Below are positions 34,614 through 44,142 of a DNA stretch of 64,000 nt, one piece after another (the stretch's first letter is position 1; every line of letters starts with the position of its first letter). A model generated the notes under the pieces. The model was not told the origin of the DNA. It saw nothing but the letters and a program-made list of their open reading frames with translations, and made no database searches. A program made the position numbers and the translations under genes. Source of the stretch: Microbacterium sp. CH12i (GTDB lineage: Bacteria; Actinomycetota; Actinomycetes; Actinomycetales; Microbacteriaceae); contig NZ_JHET01000002.1 of assembly GCF_000685355.1 (NCBI RefSeq), forward strand, positions 62,001-126,000. The letters run 5' to 3'.

Positions 34614-35012
34614 ATGCGCAAGACCTCGACAACGATCAACCCAGCGCTCTCACGCGTGATCAGCGAGACCGGGCACACCGACCTCATCGTCGTGACGGAC
34701 GCCGGCCTGCCGATCCCTCCCGGATCGGAGCGGATCGACCTCGCTTACCGCCCTGGTGCTCCTGGCTTCTTCGACGTGCTCGACACCGTGCTCGCGGAAA
34801 TGGTCGTCGAGGGCGCGACGGTCTCTGCCGAGGTCGCCGAACACAGCCCCGAGGTTCTGGCTGGGCTGCGCGAGCGGCTGCCTGGAATCGAGATCGAACT
34901 CGTCCCTCACGTCGAGTTCAAGAAGCAGACTCACACCGCGCGCGCTTTTGTGCGCTCTGGCGAGTTCACGCCCTATGCCAACGTCATCCTGCATGCGGGG
35001 GTGGCGTACTAG
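34614..35012 (+). CDS. rbsD: D-ribose pyranase / RbsD family
   Basis: 132 residues from ATG 34614, after CCAGGAGCACAGC. Family blocks: N-terminal HTDLIVVTDAGLPIPPGSER with the conserved His and Asp, and C-terminal ARAFVRSGEFTPYANVILHA. It converts the pyranose form of ribose, or a like sugar, to furanose ahead of ribokinase. Its partner FucU in this window belongs to the fucose unit; RbsD belongs to the ribokinase/GntR operon. Confidence 0.92.
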   Translation: MRKTSTTINPALSRVISETGHTDLIVVTDAGLPIPPGSERIDLAYRPGAPGFFDVLDTVLAEMVVEGATVSAEVAEHSPEVLAGLRERLPGIEIELVPHVEFKKQTHTARAFVRSGEFTPYANVILHAGVAY

Positions 35013-35834
35013 ATGCCGCCGACAGCGACCGGTGACGCGATCGACCGCCATTCGGCTGCCCCCATGTATGACCAGCTGCGTCACCTGATCATCGACGGCA
35101 TCTCGCGTGACGGCCTGCAACCCGGCGACCCGCTGCCTGGCGAGCACCGCCTCTGTGAGCAATACGGAATCTCGCGCACGGTCGTCCGTCAGGCACTCGC
35201 GCAGCTCGAGCACGAAGGCCTGGTCGAACGTGTGAAAGGCAAGGGCACTTTCGTGTCTCGTCCGCGCACCAGCGAGTCGCTGGTGCACACGCTGATCGGT
35301 CTTTACGACGACGTCGAACGACGCGGCGGACACGTGCACAGCGACATCCTTCGCCACGAGCGCGAAGCAGCAGACGACGACGTCGCCCGCGCACTCGAGG
35401 TGCCGACGGGGTCTCCTGTCATCGCGCTGGAGCGCCTCCGCCACGTCGACGGCGAACCCTGGTCGCTCTCGACGACCTGGATGCCGGATGCCGTCGGCGC
35501 TGTCACTCTCGACGTCGATCTGTCTGAATCCTCGCTGTACCGGGTGCTGGCCGAGCACGGCATCCGCGCGACCGATGGAGTGCGCTCCGCGGAGGCGACC
35601 GTCGCGAGCCACGACCAGGCACAGCTGCTCGAGGTCAGTGCGGGTTCGGCGCTGCTGCGTCTTCGCAGTATCAGCCGTGACGACGCAGGAACACCCATCG
35701 AGTACTTCATCGCGCTGCACCGCGGTGATCGCTCACGTTTTGAGTTCCAGCTGCGGCAGGAGCAGACTCAGGCCTCGCTGCTGCACGTCGATGGCGACGG
35801 CGGAACGTCCAGGGCCGGTACAGTCGCACTCTGA
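35013..35834 (+). CDS. GntR-family regulator, HutC/UTRA type; likely binder of the CTTGTNANTACAGG sites
   Basis: 273 residues; the ATG follows the rbsD TAG with no gap. N-terminal winged helix (APMYDQLRHLIIDGISRDGL, ISRTVVRQALAQLEHEGLVE, GKGTFVS) and a C-terminal UTRA ligand domain (ALEVPTGSPVIALERLRHVD, EYFIALHRGDRSRFEFQLRQ). UTRA regulators bind TGT/ACA palindromes like the one repeated at six places here, including the promoter of this operon. Its ligand is probably a sugar phosphate of the unassigned module. Confidence 0.88.
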   Translation: MPPTATGDAIDRHSAAPMYDQLRHLIIDGISRDGLQPGDPLPGEHRLCEQYGISRTVVRQALAQLEHEGLVERVKGKGTFVSRPRTSESLVHTLIGLYDDVERRGGHVHSDILRHEREAADDDVARALEVPTGSPVIALERLRHVDGEPWSLSTTWMPDAVGAVTLDVDLSESSLYRVLAEHGIRATDGVRSAEATVASHDQAQLLEVSAGSALLRLRSISRDDAGTPIEYFIALHRGDRSRFEFQLRQEQTQASLLHVDGDGGTSRAGTVAL

Positions 35835-35864
35835 GGGACGACACTGGAGAGGGAGCATATACCG

Positions 35865-36140
35865 ATGAGTGATCACCTGAACGACAGCCCCCACGTCACG
35901 CCACCGATCGCGGATCTGACCGGGCGCGAGACCCCGACACCCGGCCCACTGACAAAACCTGTGGCGATCCCGCGCGCACTGCGGAGACGTCGTCCACGGT
36001 GGGTCGTGGTGGTCATCGTGCTGGTGGCCCTCGCCGCTGTCGCCGCCGGGATCATCTGGTGGGCGAGCGTTGGAGCATCCGCTGGCGAGGCGACTGCCCC
36101 GCTGGCCGAAGCCTTCGCGGGCGCATACGTCACCCAGTAA
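35865..36140 (+). CDS. Small single-pass membrane protein, function unknown
   Basis: 91 residues: a Pro/Thr-rich cytoplasmic N-terminus, an RRRR patch, one membrane helix (about 46-68, [20 protein letters not shown]) and a short outer tail. AGGGAGCATATACCG precedes the ATG. I do not recognise a family. It follows the UTRA regulator by 30 bases and might be co-transcribed, but nothing ties it to sugars. Confidence 0.6.
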   Translation: MSDHLNDSPHVTPPIADLTGRETPTPGPLTKPVAIPRALRRRRPRWVVVVIVLVALAAVAAGIIWWASVGASAGEATAPLAEAFAGAYVTQ

Positions 36141-36177
36141 TCCACCTGCCTCGGACGCCACGGCTACGCTCGAACCC

Positions 36178-37239
36178 ATGACCTCTTGGACCAGCACTGC
36201 GATCACACTGCTGGAAGCAGATGCCAACCGCAGCGCCGACACCCACCTGCACGTGTTCCCGCTGCCCGCGGAGTGGGGCATCGATCTGTATCTCAAAGAC
36301 GAGTCCGTGCATCCGACCGGGTCACTGAAACACCGGCTTGCCCGCTCTCTCATGCTCTACGGACTGGTGAACGGACGCATCAAAGAAGGCACGACGCTCG
36401 TTGAAGCATCCAGCGGATCGACGGCAGTGTCAGAGGCTTACTTCGCACGGATGCTGGGACTCGACTTCGTCACCGTCATGCCGCGCACGACAAGCGCCGA
36501 GAAGATCGAGTTGATCGAGTACTACGGCGGAAAGTGTCATTTCGTCAAACAGCCCTCCCAGATGTACAGCGAAGCCGAGCGTCTCGCGAGCGAGTGCGGC
36601 GGCCACTATCTCGACCAGTTCTCGTACGCAGAGCGGGCAACAGACTGGCGTGGCAACAACAACATTGCCGAGAGCGTGTTTCACCAGCTCTCTCGTGAAC
36701 GGCATCCGATACCGGACTGGATCGTCGTCGGTGCGGGGACGGGAGGCACGAGCGCCACGTTCGGTCGCTACGTGCGTTATCGACAGCATCCGACAAAGGT
36801 CGCCGTCGTCGATCCGGAAGGCTCGGCATTCTTCGGGGGCTGGAGCACCGGCTCTTCGCACTACACGACCGGAACGCCGAGCCGCATCGAGGGCATCGGC
36901 AGGCCGCGTGTCGAGCCATCGTTCATCGCGAGCGTGATCGATGAGATGCTGCAGATTCCGGATGCCGCGTCCATCGCCGCCGTGCGTCTGCTGAAGGAGC
37001 GCACTCTGCACTGGGCCGGTGGCTCGACCGGCACGAACCTCGTAGGCGCATTCCAGCTCATCGCGCGGATGCGCGCTGAGGGACGCCAGGGCAGTGTCGT
37101 CACCCTCATCTGCGATGGCGGTGCGCGCTACGCCGGCACGTACTACTGCGACGAGTGGGTGGCTGAGCAGGGGTGGGATCTGGCTCCGCACCGCGCGCGC
37201 ATGGATCGGTTCCTCGAAACCGGGGTCTGGGAAGACTGA
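36178..37239 (+). CDS. PLP-dependent cysteine synthase / cysteine desulfhydrase-like protein (Cds1-type)
   Basis: 353-residue fold-type II PLP enzyme from ATG 36178. [16 protein letters not shown] holds the Schiff-base Lys, [20 protein letters not shown] the substrate loop, and [18 protein letters not shown] the phosphate loop. The length and sequence follow actinobacterial proteins called L-cysteine desulfhydrase Cds1, which release sulfide from cysteine, more than CysK/CysM. It probably acts in sulfur metabolism. No operon partner is evident. Confidence 0.82.
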   Translation: MTSWTSTAITLLEADANRSADTHLHVFPLPAEWGIDLYLKDESVHPTGSLKHRLARSLMLYGLVNGRIKEGTTLVEASSGSTAVSEAYFARMLGLDFVTVMPRTTSAEKIELIEYYGGKCHFVKQPSQMYSEAERLASECGGHYLDQFSYAERATDWRGNNNIAESVFHQLSRERHPIPDWIVVGAGTGGTSATFGRYVRYRQHPTKVAVVDPEGSAFFGGWSTGSSHYTTGTPSRIEGIGRPRVEPSFIASVIDEMLQIPDAASIAAVRLLKERTLHWAGGSTGTNLVGAFQLIARMRAEGRQGSVVTLICDGGARYAGTYYCDEWVAEQGWDLAPHRARMDRFLETGVWED

Positions 37240-37262
37240 GCCCGCACGGCTACGATGACGCC

Positions 37263-37766
37263 ATGACCACTCTGATCCTCACCGTTGTCGGATCCGATCG
37301 TCCTGGCCTCGTCGCCGCCGTCGCCGATGTCGTCGACGAGCACGGCGGCAACTGGGAGAACAGCCAACTTGCCGAGCTCGCCGGGGTGTTCGCCGGTGTT
37401 GTGCAGGTCTCTGTCCCCGACAATCGCACCGCAGAACTCACCGCGGCGCTGCAGTCCCTCGACGGGTTGACCGTCGCCGTGCACGCCGGCACAGGCGCTA
37501 CCGATGCCGCGTCTCAGCCGATTTCACTGCAGATTCTCGGCAACGACCGCCCAGGTATCGTGCGAGAGATATCCACCGTGCTCAGCGCGCATCACCTCAG
37601 CATCGACGACATGACGACGACGACACGGGATGCCGCGATGGCCGGCGGCCGCCTCTTCGAGGCATCCGTGACGGCAGAGGTACCGGCATCCGCCGATCTT
37701 GACGCCCTGCGTACGGATCTCGAGCGACTGGCATCCGAGATTCAAGTCGACATCACGCTCGCCTGA
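37263..37766 (+). CDS. Double ACT-domain protein (GcvR-like)
   Basis: 167 residues with two ACT repeats: LILTVVGSDRPGLVAAVADVV (about 3-75) and ISLQILGNDRPGIVREISTV (about 90-165). This is the layout of GcvR/ACT regulatory proteins that bind amino acids. It lies 23 bases after the PLP enzyme and may be co-transcribed with it. Regulatory role inferred; no DNA-binding domain is present. Confidence 0.82.
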   Translation: MTTLILTVVGSDRPGLVAAVADVVDEHGGNWENSQLAELAGVFAGVVQVSVPDNRTAELTAALQSLDGLTVAVHAGTGATDAASQPISLQILGNDRPGIVREISTVLSAHHLSIDDMTTTTRDAAMAGGRLFEASVTAEVPASADLDALRTDLERLASEIQVDITLA

Positions 37767-37783
37767 CGGTGGCGATGCGCACC

Positions 37784-37836
37784 CTTCGACAGGCTCAGGG
37801 AGCGGTGCAGCTACCCGAGTGCTGAGCCTGTCGAAG
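37784..37836. repeat. Intergenic palindrome, family D (copy 1)
   Basis: CTTCGACAGGCTCAG (37784-37798) and its exact complement CTGAGCCTGTCGAAG (37822-37836) flank a 23-base loop. A degenerate copy with the same flanking words (GCGCACCC ... GGAGCGG) is at 61997-62050. It separates two convergent genes and may terminate both. Confidence 0.7.
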
Positions 37837-37862
37837 TACGATCCGCGCGACTACTCGAGGCC

Positions 37863-38874
37863 TTAGACCAGACGCGTCTTCGGAGAGACCGAGTAGGTGC
37901 CCTCGCGTCGGTGTTGGCGACATCACCGAGCGCCGTATCGATCGCGGCAAGCGTGTCAGCGTCGAGCGTGACGCCGGAGGCTTGACCGTGTCGGCGAGCT
38001 GCTCGGGGCGGGATGCTCCGACCAGTGCTGCTGCGACATTCTTGTTCTGCAGCACCCAGGCGATCGCGAGCTGTGGCATCGTGAGACCCGCCTGTTCGGC
38101 GATCGGCTTCAGGCGCTGCACGGCGGTGAGGATGTCATCCTGCAGGAGACGTTTGATGAAGTCGGCGCCGCTGTGCGGGTCGGTGGCACGCGAGCCCTCA
38201 GGCACGGGCTGCCCGGGCAGATACTTACCGCTGAGCACGCCCTGCGCCATCGGCGACCAGACGATCTGCGAGATACCGAGCTCTTCGGATGCCGGCACAA
38301 CCTTGCCCTCGATCACACGGTGCAGCATCGAGTACTGCGGCTGGTTCGAGATGAGCTGAACGCCCAGCTGCCGTGCGAGCTTGTGTCCCTCGCGCAGCTG
38401 CTCTGCCGTCCACTCGGAGACGCCGATGTACAGCGCCTTGCCGGCACGAACGACATCGGCGAAGGCCTGGAAGGTCTCCTCGAGCGGCGTCTCGTAGTCG
38501 AAGCGGTGCGCCTGGTAGAGGTCGACGTAGTCGGTGCCGAGCCGCGTGAGCGAGCCATTGATCGACTCGAGGATGTGCTTGCGGGAAAGGCCGGTGTCAT
38601 TCGGGCCCTTCGGACCGGTGGGGAAGTAGACCTTGGTGAAGATCTCCAGGCTTTCACGGCGCTGGCCTTCGAGCGCCTTGCCGAGGATGACTTCAGCCGC
38701 GGTGTTTGCGTAGGTGTCGGCGGTGTCGAACGTCGTGATGCCCGCGTCGAGCGCGGCGTGCACGGTCTTCACCGCGGCATCATCTTCAACCTGTGAGGCG
38801 TGCGTGACCCAGTTGCCGTAGGTGATCTCCGAGACCTTGAGACCACTGTTTCCGAGATAGCGATAATTGACCAT
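37863..38874 (-). CDS. Aldo/keto reductase (potassium-channel beta-subunit/YghZ-like), two apparent -1 frameshifts near the C-terminus
   Basis: From ATG 38874 a good AKR reads MVNYRYLGNSGLKVSEITYG, FDTADTYANTAAEVILG (catalytic Asp, Tyr), IFTKVYFPTG (Lys) and LYQAHRFDYETPLEE (His). After EQLADTVK two one-base deletions (near 37981 and 37902) break the end; repaired it reads SGVTLDADTLAAIDTALGD, then TYSVSPKTRLV to TAA 37863, 337 residues. The uncorrected frame runs on into the neighbouring repeat. Likely an aldehyde reductase; substrate unknown. Confidence 0.82.
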
Positions 38875-38899
38875 GTACCCACGCTAGAGCCTCTTTTAC

Positions 38900-38962
38900 C
38901 GTTCGAGTCGCGCAAGTTGCTGCATCTACAGCCGAAATAGAGCAACTTGAGCGATTCGAACG
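38900..38962. repeat. Intergenic palindrome, family B (copy 1)
   Basis: Arms CGTTCGAGTCGCGCAAGTTG (from 38900) and CAACTTGAGCGATTCGAACG (to 38962) pair with two mismatches; loop about 19 bases with GCCGAAATAG. A second copy with the same arms and loop words is at 44143-44203. Confidence 0.7.
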
Positions 38963-38967
38963 GGAGG

Positions 38968-40473
38968 TCAGCTCTCGGTGACGATCTTCGCGCGGTCGCG
39001 GAAGCCCTCGGCAGTCACCCGATCAAGGCTCACCTGCTTGCGGATAGCAGCGGCCTTCTCGTACAGCGTCGGGTCGCCGTAGCTGGTGAGGACCTTCACG
39101 AGCACGGGCAGCAACTCGATCATGAAGAACAGCGCAGCGATCAGCCAGTGCGCCCAGAGGATCGTGGGCTCTTTCTCAGAGAGCCGGTTCAGTCCACTGA
39201 TCTGGCTGAGCAGGCCGACCGCGCCCGCGTTGCCTTGGGCGACGACATCCGCCCGCGCGTTGTACGCGGCGAGCGCCTGGTCATAGCTGTCGCGTGCGGC
39301 AGGAAGCTGCGACTGCGCCTGTTCACGGTTCTGAGCCTCAGAGGTCGAGGTGTTGGCCTTCGCGGCGGTGCCGGCCTCTTCGAGCCCAGCGTTCGCGTCA
39401 CGCAGCTGGCCCGCGAGAGCGTCGTAGGTCTGCTGCGCCTGTGCGAGCTGCGCCTGCGCAGCATCCGAGCTCGCACCCGTGCCGGAGACTCCGGTGCAAC
39501 CGGGAACGGTTCCGACGCCCTCACCGGTCAGCTCGCACTGGTACAGCGCTCTGGCCTGGTCGATGACGCCCTGCTGATCAGCCATCTTGGTAGTCAGGTC
39601 GTCGACGGTTGCCTGTGCGGCGGACTCACTGGCAGAAGAAGAGCCGGTGCCAGCGACAACGCCGGTTGCCGCCTGATTCTCGAGTTCGGCAACGCGATCG
39701 GATGCTGAATCCATAGCGATCTTCTCCGGACCGCTCTCCAAAGCCTCTTGGTCAGACTGCGACTGAGTGATGTTCGTTGCAGCGACCTCGCGACTGATGT
39801 CATTCTGAAAAATCTGCAGCACGAGAGGCTCGGCGACGACGAAACCGATGATCGCGGCCATGATCACTCGGGGTAGGGCGAGCGCGATGATCCTGAGTAC
39901 GCTCCGCGTCGACGACATGGTCGAGGTGAGGAAACGGTCGAGGTTGAAGATGATCAGCGCCCAGACAACCGCCAGCGGAACGGCCAGCCAGATCGCGGCC
40001 TGCACTCCGGTGGTGAGCGCGAAGACCATTGAGATCGCCGAGACCAGCGCCGTGCCGGCGAGCACGAAGAACATCTGCACGAACCGCGGCGTCTCACCCG
40101 GAACGCGGTCGAGAATATCACCGTCAGCGCCACCGAGAATCGCGAGCGTGCGCAAGCGGGAGCCGAGGGTGCGCGGGTGGCGGATACGGTGCACACGCGC
40201 TGCGCGGATCGGTTTCTCAGGCGCGGGGGCCGCGAGATCCGACTCGACCGACGGTGCGTTGTCTTCAGTCATCGCGGGGTCAGTCAGCGGCGGGTCGATC
40301 AGCGCAGTGCCGATGAATGGCTCGGAGACATCCACGGCGGGGGCATCTTCGGCGCCGGTGGGCTCGTACTCACGCAGAAAATCGAGGTCCGCCGTGTCGT
40401 CCGCAGAGTCACTGTCGAGGACGATCCGACCCTGCGAGTCGAACTGACCGGGTCGATGAGCGGAATAAGGCAT
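38968..40473 (-). CDS. DUF4407 domain-containing membrane protein
   Basis: 501 residues from ATG 40473. An acidic N-terminal tail of about 90 residues, a cluster of four predicted membrane helices (about 120-230: FVQMFFVLAGTALVSAISMV, then IWLAVPLAVVWALIIFNLDR), a long coiled-coil-like Ala/Gln-rich central region outside the membrane with a Cys pair, and a last helix (WLIAALFFMIELLPVLVKVL). The FNLDRFLTSTM and MIELLPVLVK segments are typical of DUF4407. Function unknown; single-gene unit. Confidence 0.8.
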   Translation of the reverse strand: MPYSAHRPGQFDSQGRIVLDSDSADDTADLDFLREYEPTGAEDAPAVDVSEPFIGTALIDPPLTDPAMTEDNAPSVESDLAAPAPEKPIRAARVHRIRHPRTLGSRLRTLAILGGADGDILDRVPGETPRFVQMFFVLAGTALVSAISMVFALTTGVQAAIWLAVPLAVVWALIIFNLDRFLTSTMSSTRSVLRIIALALPRVIMAAIIGFVVAEPLVLQIFQNDISREVAATNITQSQSDQEALESGPEKIAMDSASDRVAELENQAATGVVAGTGSSSASESAAQATVDDLTTKMADQQGVIDQARALYQCELTGEGVGTVPGCTGVSGTGASSDAAQAQLAQAQQTYDALAGQLRDANAGLEEAGTAAKANTSTSEAQNREQAQSQLPAARDSYDQALAAYNARADVVAQGNAGAVGLLSQISGLNRLSEKEPTILWAHWLIAALFFMIELLPVLVKVLTSYGDPTLYEKAAAIRKQVSLDRVTAEGFRDRAKIVTES

Positions 40474-40545
40474 CCGAATAACTTACGAAAGTATGCCTGT
40501 GGATACGGTGCAAGAGTCCTGCAAGGCGCTCACAGGTTTGACGGC

Positions 40546-41790
40546 TCAGGCCATCGCTTTGGCCGCGACCTCGTCCTCGCTCGTTGCGACGAGCTGACCA
40601 CAGGCGCCGTCGATTTCCTTGCCGCGGGTGTCGCGGAGAGTCGTCGGGATGCCGGCGTCGTTGAGACGCCGTACGAACTCGTTCGTTACCTCACGGGTGG
40701 ATGCCGTCCACACCGATTCTGGCGTCGGGTTCAGCGGAATCGGGTTGACGTGCACCCAGCCACGGCCGCGCTGGTTGAGCTTCTCGGCGAGCAGATCGGC
40801 ACGCCAGGCGTGGTCGTTCATGTCTTTGATGAGCGCGTACTCGATCGAGACGCGGCGGCCGGTCTTTTCGTAGTACTCGCGCGCAGCATCCAGCGCCTCA
40901 TCGACCTTCCACTTCGAGTTCACCGGAATGAGCTCGTCGCGAAGGTGATCGTCGGGGGCGTGCAGTGAGAGCGCGAAGGTGACGGGGATGCCCTCGTTAG
41001 AGAGCTTGCGGATGGCGGGAACGAGACCGACCGTCGAAACCGTGATGCCGCGGGCGCTCATGCCGAGGCCGTCTGGCTGCGGGGCGACCATGATGCGCAC
41101 AGCATCCATCACTCGCTTGTAGTTGGCGAGCGGTTCGCCCATGCCCATGAAGACAATGTTGGAGACGCGCTCCATCGAGTGGTCATCGCTCTTCTTGCCA
41201 CCCAGGCCCCCCTCGGCGATCAGGCGGTTCGCGCGGACGATCTGCTCAATGATCTCGGCCGTCGACATGTTGCGGGTAAGTCCCGCCTGGCCGGTGGCGC
41301 AGAACGGGCAGTTCATGCCGCAACCTGCCTGGCTCGACACGCACAGCGTGATGCGGCCCGGGTAACGCATGAGGACCGACTCGACGAGCGCACCGTCATG
41401 CAGACGCCAAAGGAACTTGATCGTGTCGCCCTTGTCGGTCTCGAGACGCTTCACCTCGGTGAGCAGGGGCGGCATCATGCCGGCGACGAGCTCGTCGCGC
41501 TGCGTGGCCGGAAGGTCAGTCATCTCGGCAGGATCCGAGGTGTAGTGCGTGAAGTAGTGCGTCGAGAGCTGCTTCGCACGGAAGCCGGGCAGCCCGAGCT
41601 CTTTCACCTTCGCGGTGCGCTCAGCCGGTGTGAGGTCAGCGAGATGCACCGGCGGCTTGCCGCGCTTCGGACTCGCGAACTGCAACAGCGGGCGACCGGT
41701 TTCGTCCTTCTTCTGGGTCCAGCCCTCGGTCCGCGGACGCACCTGCGGCTTGGCGGGACCCGTCGTGCGGATCGTAGAGGACTCAGTCAT
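40546..41790 (-). CDS. rlmN: 23S rRNA (adenine-C2)-methyltransferase RlmN, radical SAM
   Basis: 414 residues. The radical SAM cluster CxxxCxxC is Cys157-Cys161-Cys164 (GCGMNCPFC); [15 protein letters not shown] and [16 protein letters not shown] are RlmN blocks, and the second catalytic Cys lies in GACGQL near the C-terminus. It methylates A2503 of 23S rRNA and some tRNAs. ATG 41790 faces the aldolase gene divergently. Confidence 0.95.
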   Translation of the reverse strand: MTESSTIRTTGPAKPQVRPRTEGWTQKKDETGRPLLQFASPKRGKPPVHLADLTPAERTAKVKELGLPGFRAKQLSTHYFTHYTSDPAEMTDLPATQRDELVAGMMPPLLTEVKRLETDKGDTIKFLWRLHDGALVESVLMRYPGRITLCVSSQAGCGMNCPFCATGQAGLTRNMSTAEIIEQIVRANRLIAEGGLGGKKSDDHSMERVSNIVFMGMGEPLANYKRVMDAVRIMVAPQPDGLGMSARGITVSTVGLVPAIRKLSNEGIPVTFALSLHAPDDHLRDELIPVNSKWKVDEALDAAREYYEKTGRRVSIEYALIKDMNDHAWRADLLAEKLNQRGRGWVHVNPIPLNPTPESVWTASTREVTNEFVRRLNDAGIPTTLRDTRGKEIDGACGQLVATSEDEVAAKAMA

Positions 41791-41834
41791 GTATCCAGGG
41801 TACGGGGTGGTGAGTGAGAAGAGGCTGGAGCGAA

Positions 41835-41848
41835 CTTGTCACTACAGG
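41835..41848 (+). promoter_or_regulatory. CTTGTNANTACAGG-type candidate operator upstream of the aldolase operon
   Basis: CTTGTCACTACAGG lies 46 bases before the aldolase start. It differs from the site at 16089-16102 at only two central positions, linking this distant operon to the sugar regulon around the UTRA-type GntR at 35013. Confidence 0.55.
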
Positions 41849-41894
41849 TTGCGAGATGCGACAGAATAGGGACATCACCGACTGAGGAGCACTC

Positions 41895-42533
41895 ATGACC
41901 GACCGTCTCGACCGCGCCCGGGCCACCGGCATTCTCGCCGTGTTGCGCGCACCCTCCCCCGAACTCGCGCTTGAGGCGGCTGATGCGATCATCCGCGGCG
42001 GCGTCGCGGGCATCGAGGTTACCTACTCGACTCCGGACGCCCCTGCGGTGATTCGTGAGCTGATCGCCCGGCACGGTGATGCTGCCTACATCGGCGCTGG
42101 CACGGTGACCACAGTGGAGCAGGCGACGGCCGCAGCCGATGCGGGTGCTGCTTTCCTGGTGAGCCCTGGCACGCTGCCTGACCTCACCCGTGCGATGCTC
42201 GACACCGGTCGCGTCGTGATGACGGGCGCCATGACCCCGACCGAGGTCATGAGCGCTCTCGCGCTGGGCGTCGACGTTGTGAAGATTTTCCCGGCATCCC
42301 TCGGCGGACCGTCTTACCTCGGAGCGCTGCGCGGCCCGTTCCCGGATGCCCCGCTCATGCCCACCGGAGGCGTCAGCCCCGAAAACCTCGCAGACTGGTT
42401 CGCCGCTGGCGCCGTCGCTGTGGGTGCGGGCGGCGATCTGGCGAACTCCGCGTCGATCAAGGCATCCGACTGGGCAGACCTCACGCGACGCGCAGAGAAG
42501 TTTGCCGCCGCGTTCTCCGCCGTTCACGGCTAA
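41895..42533 (+). CDS. eda: KDPG/KDPGal-type aldolase (Eda family)
   Basis: Class I aldolase of 212 residues: Glu41 (GIEVTYSTPD), Schiff-base Lys130 (VDVVKIFPASLGG) and PTGGVSPENL are the family hallmarks. It cleaves 2-keto-3-deoxy-6-phosphogluconate or a related 2-keto-3-deoxy sugar acid phosphate to pyruvate and a glyceraldehyde phosphate. No dehydratase (Edd) is next to it; the operator upstream suggests that it serves the phosphosugar acid module at 16 kb rather than the glucose Entner-Doudoroff route. Overlaps the next gene by one base. Confidence 0.88.
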   Translation: MTDRLDRARATGILAVLRAPSPELALEAADAIIRGGVAGIEVTYSTPDAPAVIRELIARHGDAAYIGAGTVTTVEQATAAADAGAAFLVSPGTLPDLTRAMLDTGRVVMTGAMTPTEVMSALALGVDVVKIFPASLGGPSYLGALRGPFPDAPLMPTGGVSPENLADWFAAGAVAVGAGGDLANSASIKASDWADLTRRAEKFAAAFSAVHG

Positions 42534-43282
42534 TGCCTGATCTTCTGCCGTGGGCCTGGGCGTTGCTCGCGCTCGCCGCGGTCACGATCGGAATCTCAAA
42601 GACCGCGTTGCCCGGCGGTAGCATCCTCGCGATCGCGCTGTTCGCGGCGGTGCTGCCGGCTCGCACTTCGACTGCCGCGATGCTGCTCTTGCTGATGGTC
42701 GGTGATGTGTTCGCGCTGATCGCTTACCGGCGCCATGCGCACTGGCCGACGCTCGTACGGCTCGCACCAGCGGTGGTCGCCGGACTCCTCGCGGGATTCG
42801 CCTTCCTCGCGCTCGCCGGCGACGGCATCGTTCGCCGCGCGATCGGTGTGATTCTGCTGCTGATGATCGCCGTGACACTCTGGCGACGATGGCGCCAGTC
42901 GCGGACGGATGCCGCAACACCAGCGCACGGCAGCATTCTGCTCGCCTCGACCTATGGCACGCTCGGCGGCTTTACGACCATGGTCGCGAACGCCGGCGGT
43001 CCCGTGATGTCGATGTATTTCCTCGCCACCCGCACGCAAGTGCAGGTGTTCCTCGGGACTTCCGCCTGGTTCTTCGCCATCATCAACCTTGTGAAGGTGC
43101 CGTTCCTCGCGGGACTCGGGCTGTTTCAACCTTCGGTATTACTGATGGATGCCGCACTCGTCCCACTCGTCGTCATCGGCGCCCTCGCAGGGCTGTGGCT
43201 GGCACGCCGCATGAACCAGCGCCTGTTCGACCGCATCGTGATCGTCCTCACGATCATCGGTGCGGTGTACCTGCTGTTCTGA
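42533..43282 (+). CDS. TSUP-family (TauE/SafE) membrane transporter
   Basis: 249 residues, seven or eight hydrophobic segments, with the family repeats GISKTALPGGSILAIALFAA near the start and TLGGFTTMVANAGGPVMSMY in the second half. TSUP proteins export or import small organic or sulfur anions such as sulfite, sulfoacetate or glycolate. Coupled to the aldolase gene (TAATG overlap), it may export an acidic end product of that pathway. Confidence 0.87.
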   Translation: MPDLLPWAWALLALAAVTIGISKTALPGGSILAIALFAAVLPARTSTAAMLLLLMVGDVFALIAYRRHAHWPTLVRLAPAVVAGLLAGFAFLALAGDGIVRRAIGVILLLMIAVTLWRRWRQSRTDAATPAHGSILLASTYGTLGGFTTMVANAGGPVMSMYFLATRTQVQVFLGTSAWFFAIINLVKVPFLAGLGLFQPSVLLMDAALVPLVVIGALAGLWLARRMNQRLFDRIVIVLTIIGAVYLLF

Positions 43283-43299
43283 CCTGACCTGACACCGGC

Positions 43300-44133
43300 T
43301 CAGCCGAGGAAGATGTCCGGGAAGAGGCGGTTGTCGGGAGTGCCGGGCACTGCCGCGTAGCCGGAGAAGTCAGTCACGCCATCCGCCTCCAGCACGTCTT
43401 CAACAATCAGGCTCTGCCCGGTGTATTCGCGCGCCGTCTTGGTGAGCACTGCGTAGGCAGCATCCGCGTAGATCTGGGGCGTGCGACTCGCGGCCATCAC
43501 CTGGTCGCCGCCGAGCAGGTTCTGCACGGCGGCGGTCGCGATGGTCGTGCGCGGCCACAGCGTGTTTGCGGCGATGCCATCTTCCGCGAATTCTGCGGCA
43601 AGTCCGAGCGTGACCATGGTCATCCCGAACTTCGCCAGCGAGTAGCCGACGTGCGCGCCGAGCCACTTCGGCGTCGGGTTGAGCGGCGGCGACAGCGAGA
43701 GGATGTGCGGGTTTGCAGCTTCCCGCAGCTGTGGAATCGCCGCCCGCGACAGCATGAAGGTGCCGCGCACATTGACGTCTTGCATAAGGTCGTACTTCTT
43801 CGCGCTGAGGTCGAGCGAGCGCGAGAGGTCGATGACACTGGCGTTGTTGATGATGATGTCGATGCCGCCGAACTCGCCCTGCGTCTTCATGACGGCCTCG
43901 GTGATGTCGTCATCCTCACGCACATCTCCGACGATCGGCAGCGCGTTGCCGCCCGCCGCACGGATCTGCTCTGCAGCAGTGTGGATCGTTCCCTCAAGCT
44001 TCGGATGCGGGGTGTCGGTCTTCGCGAGCATCGCGATGTTCGCTCCGTCTGCGGCGGCGCGCAACGCAATGGCCAGGCCGATGCCACGGCTACCGCCGGA
44101 CATCAGAATCGTCTTACCTGCAAGAGTGCTCAT
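43300..44133 (-). CDS. SDR family oxidoreductase (HSDL2-like)
   Basis: 277 residues from ATG 44133 (GAAGGAGCAAGC upstream). ILMSGGSRGIGLAIALRAAA at the start, NNAS and VGYSLAKFGM (Tyr-x-x-x-Lys) in the middle. LSPPLNPTPKWLGAH and TLGLAAEFAEDGIAANTLWP mark the HSDL2 branch, usually linked with fatty acid or acyl-CoA metabolism. A second SDR follows downstream, beyond a family B palindrome. Confidence 0.85.
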   Translation of the reverse strand: MSTLAGKTILMSGGSRGIGLAIALRAAADGANIAMLAKTDTPHPKLEGTIHTAAEQIRAAGGNALPIVGDVREDDDITEAVMKTQGEFGGIDIIINNASVIDLSRSLDLSAKKYDLMQDVNVRGTFMLSRAAIPQLREAANPHILSLSPPLNPTPKWLGAHVGYSLAKFGMTMVTLGLAAEFAEDGIAANTLWPRTTIATAAVQNLLGGDQVMAASRTPQIYADAAYAVLTKTAREYTGQSLIVEDVLEADGVTDFSGYAAVPGTPDNRLFPDIFLG

Positions 44134-44142
44134 GCTTGCTCC

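Noticed and set aside
32772..43282. Sulfoquinovose breakdown (small transaldolase, aldolase and TSUP exporter)
   Set aside because: No sulfoquinovosidase, sulfolactaldehyde dehydrogenase or SQ-specific isomerase could be seen, and the FGGY kinase does not fit.
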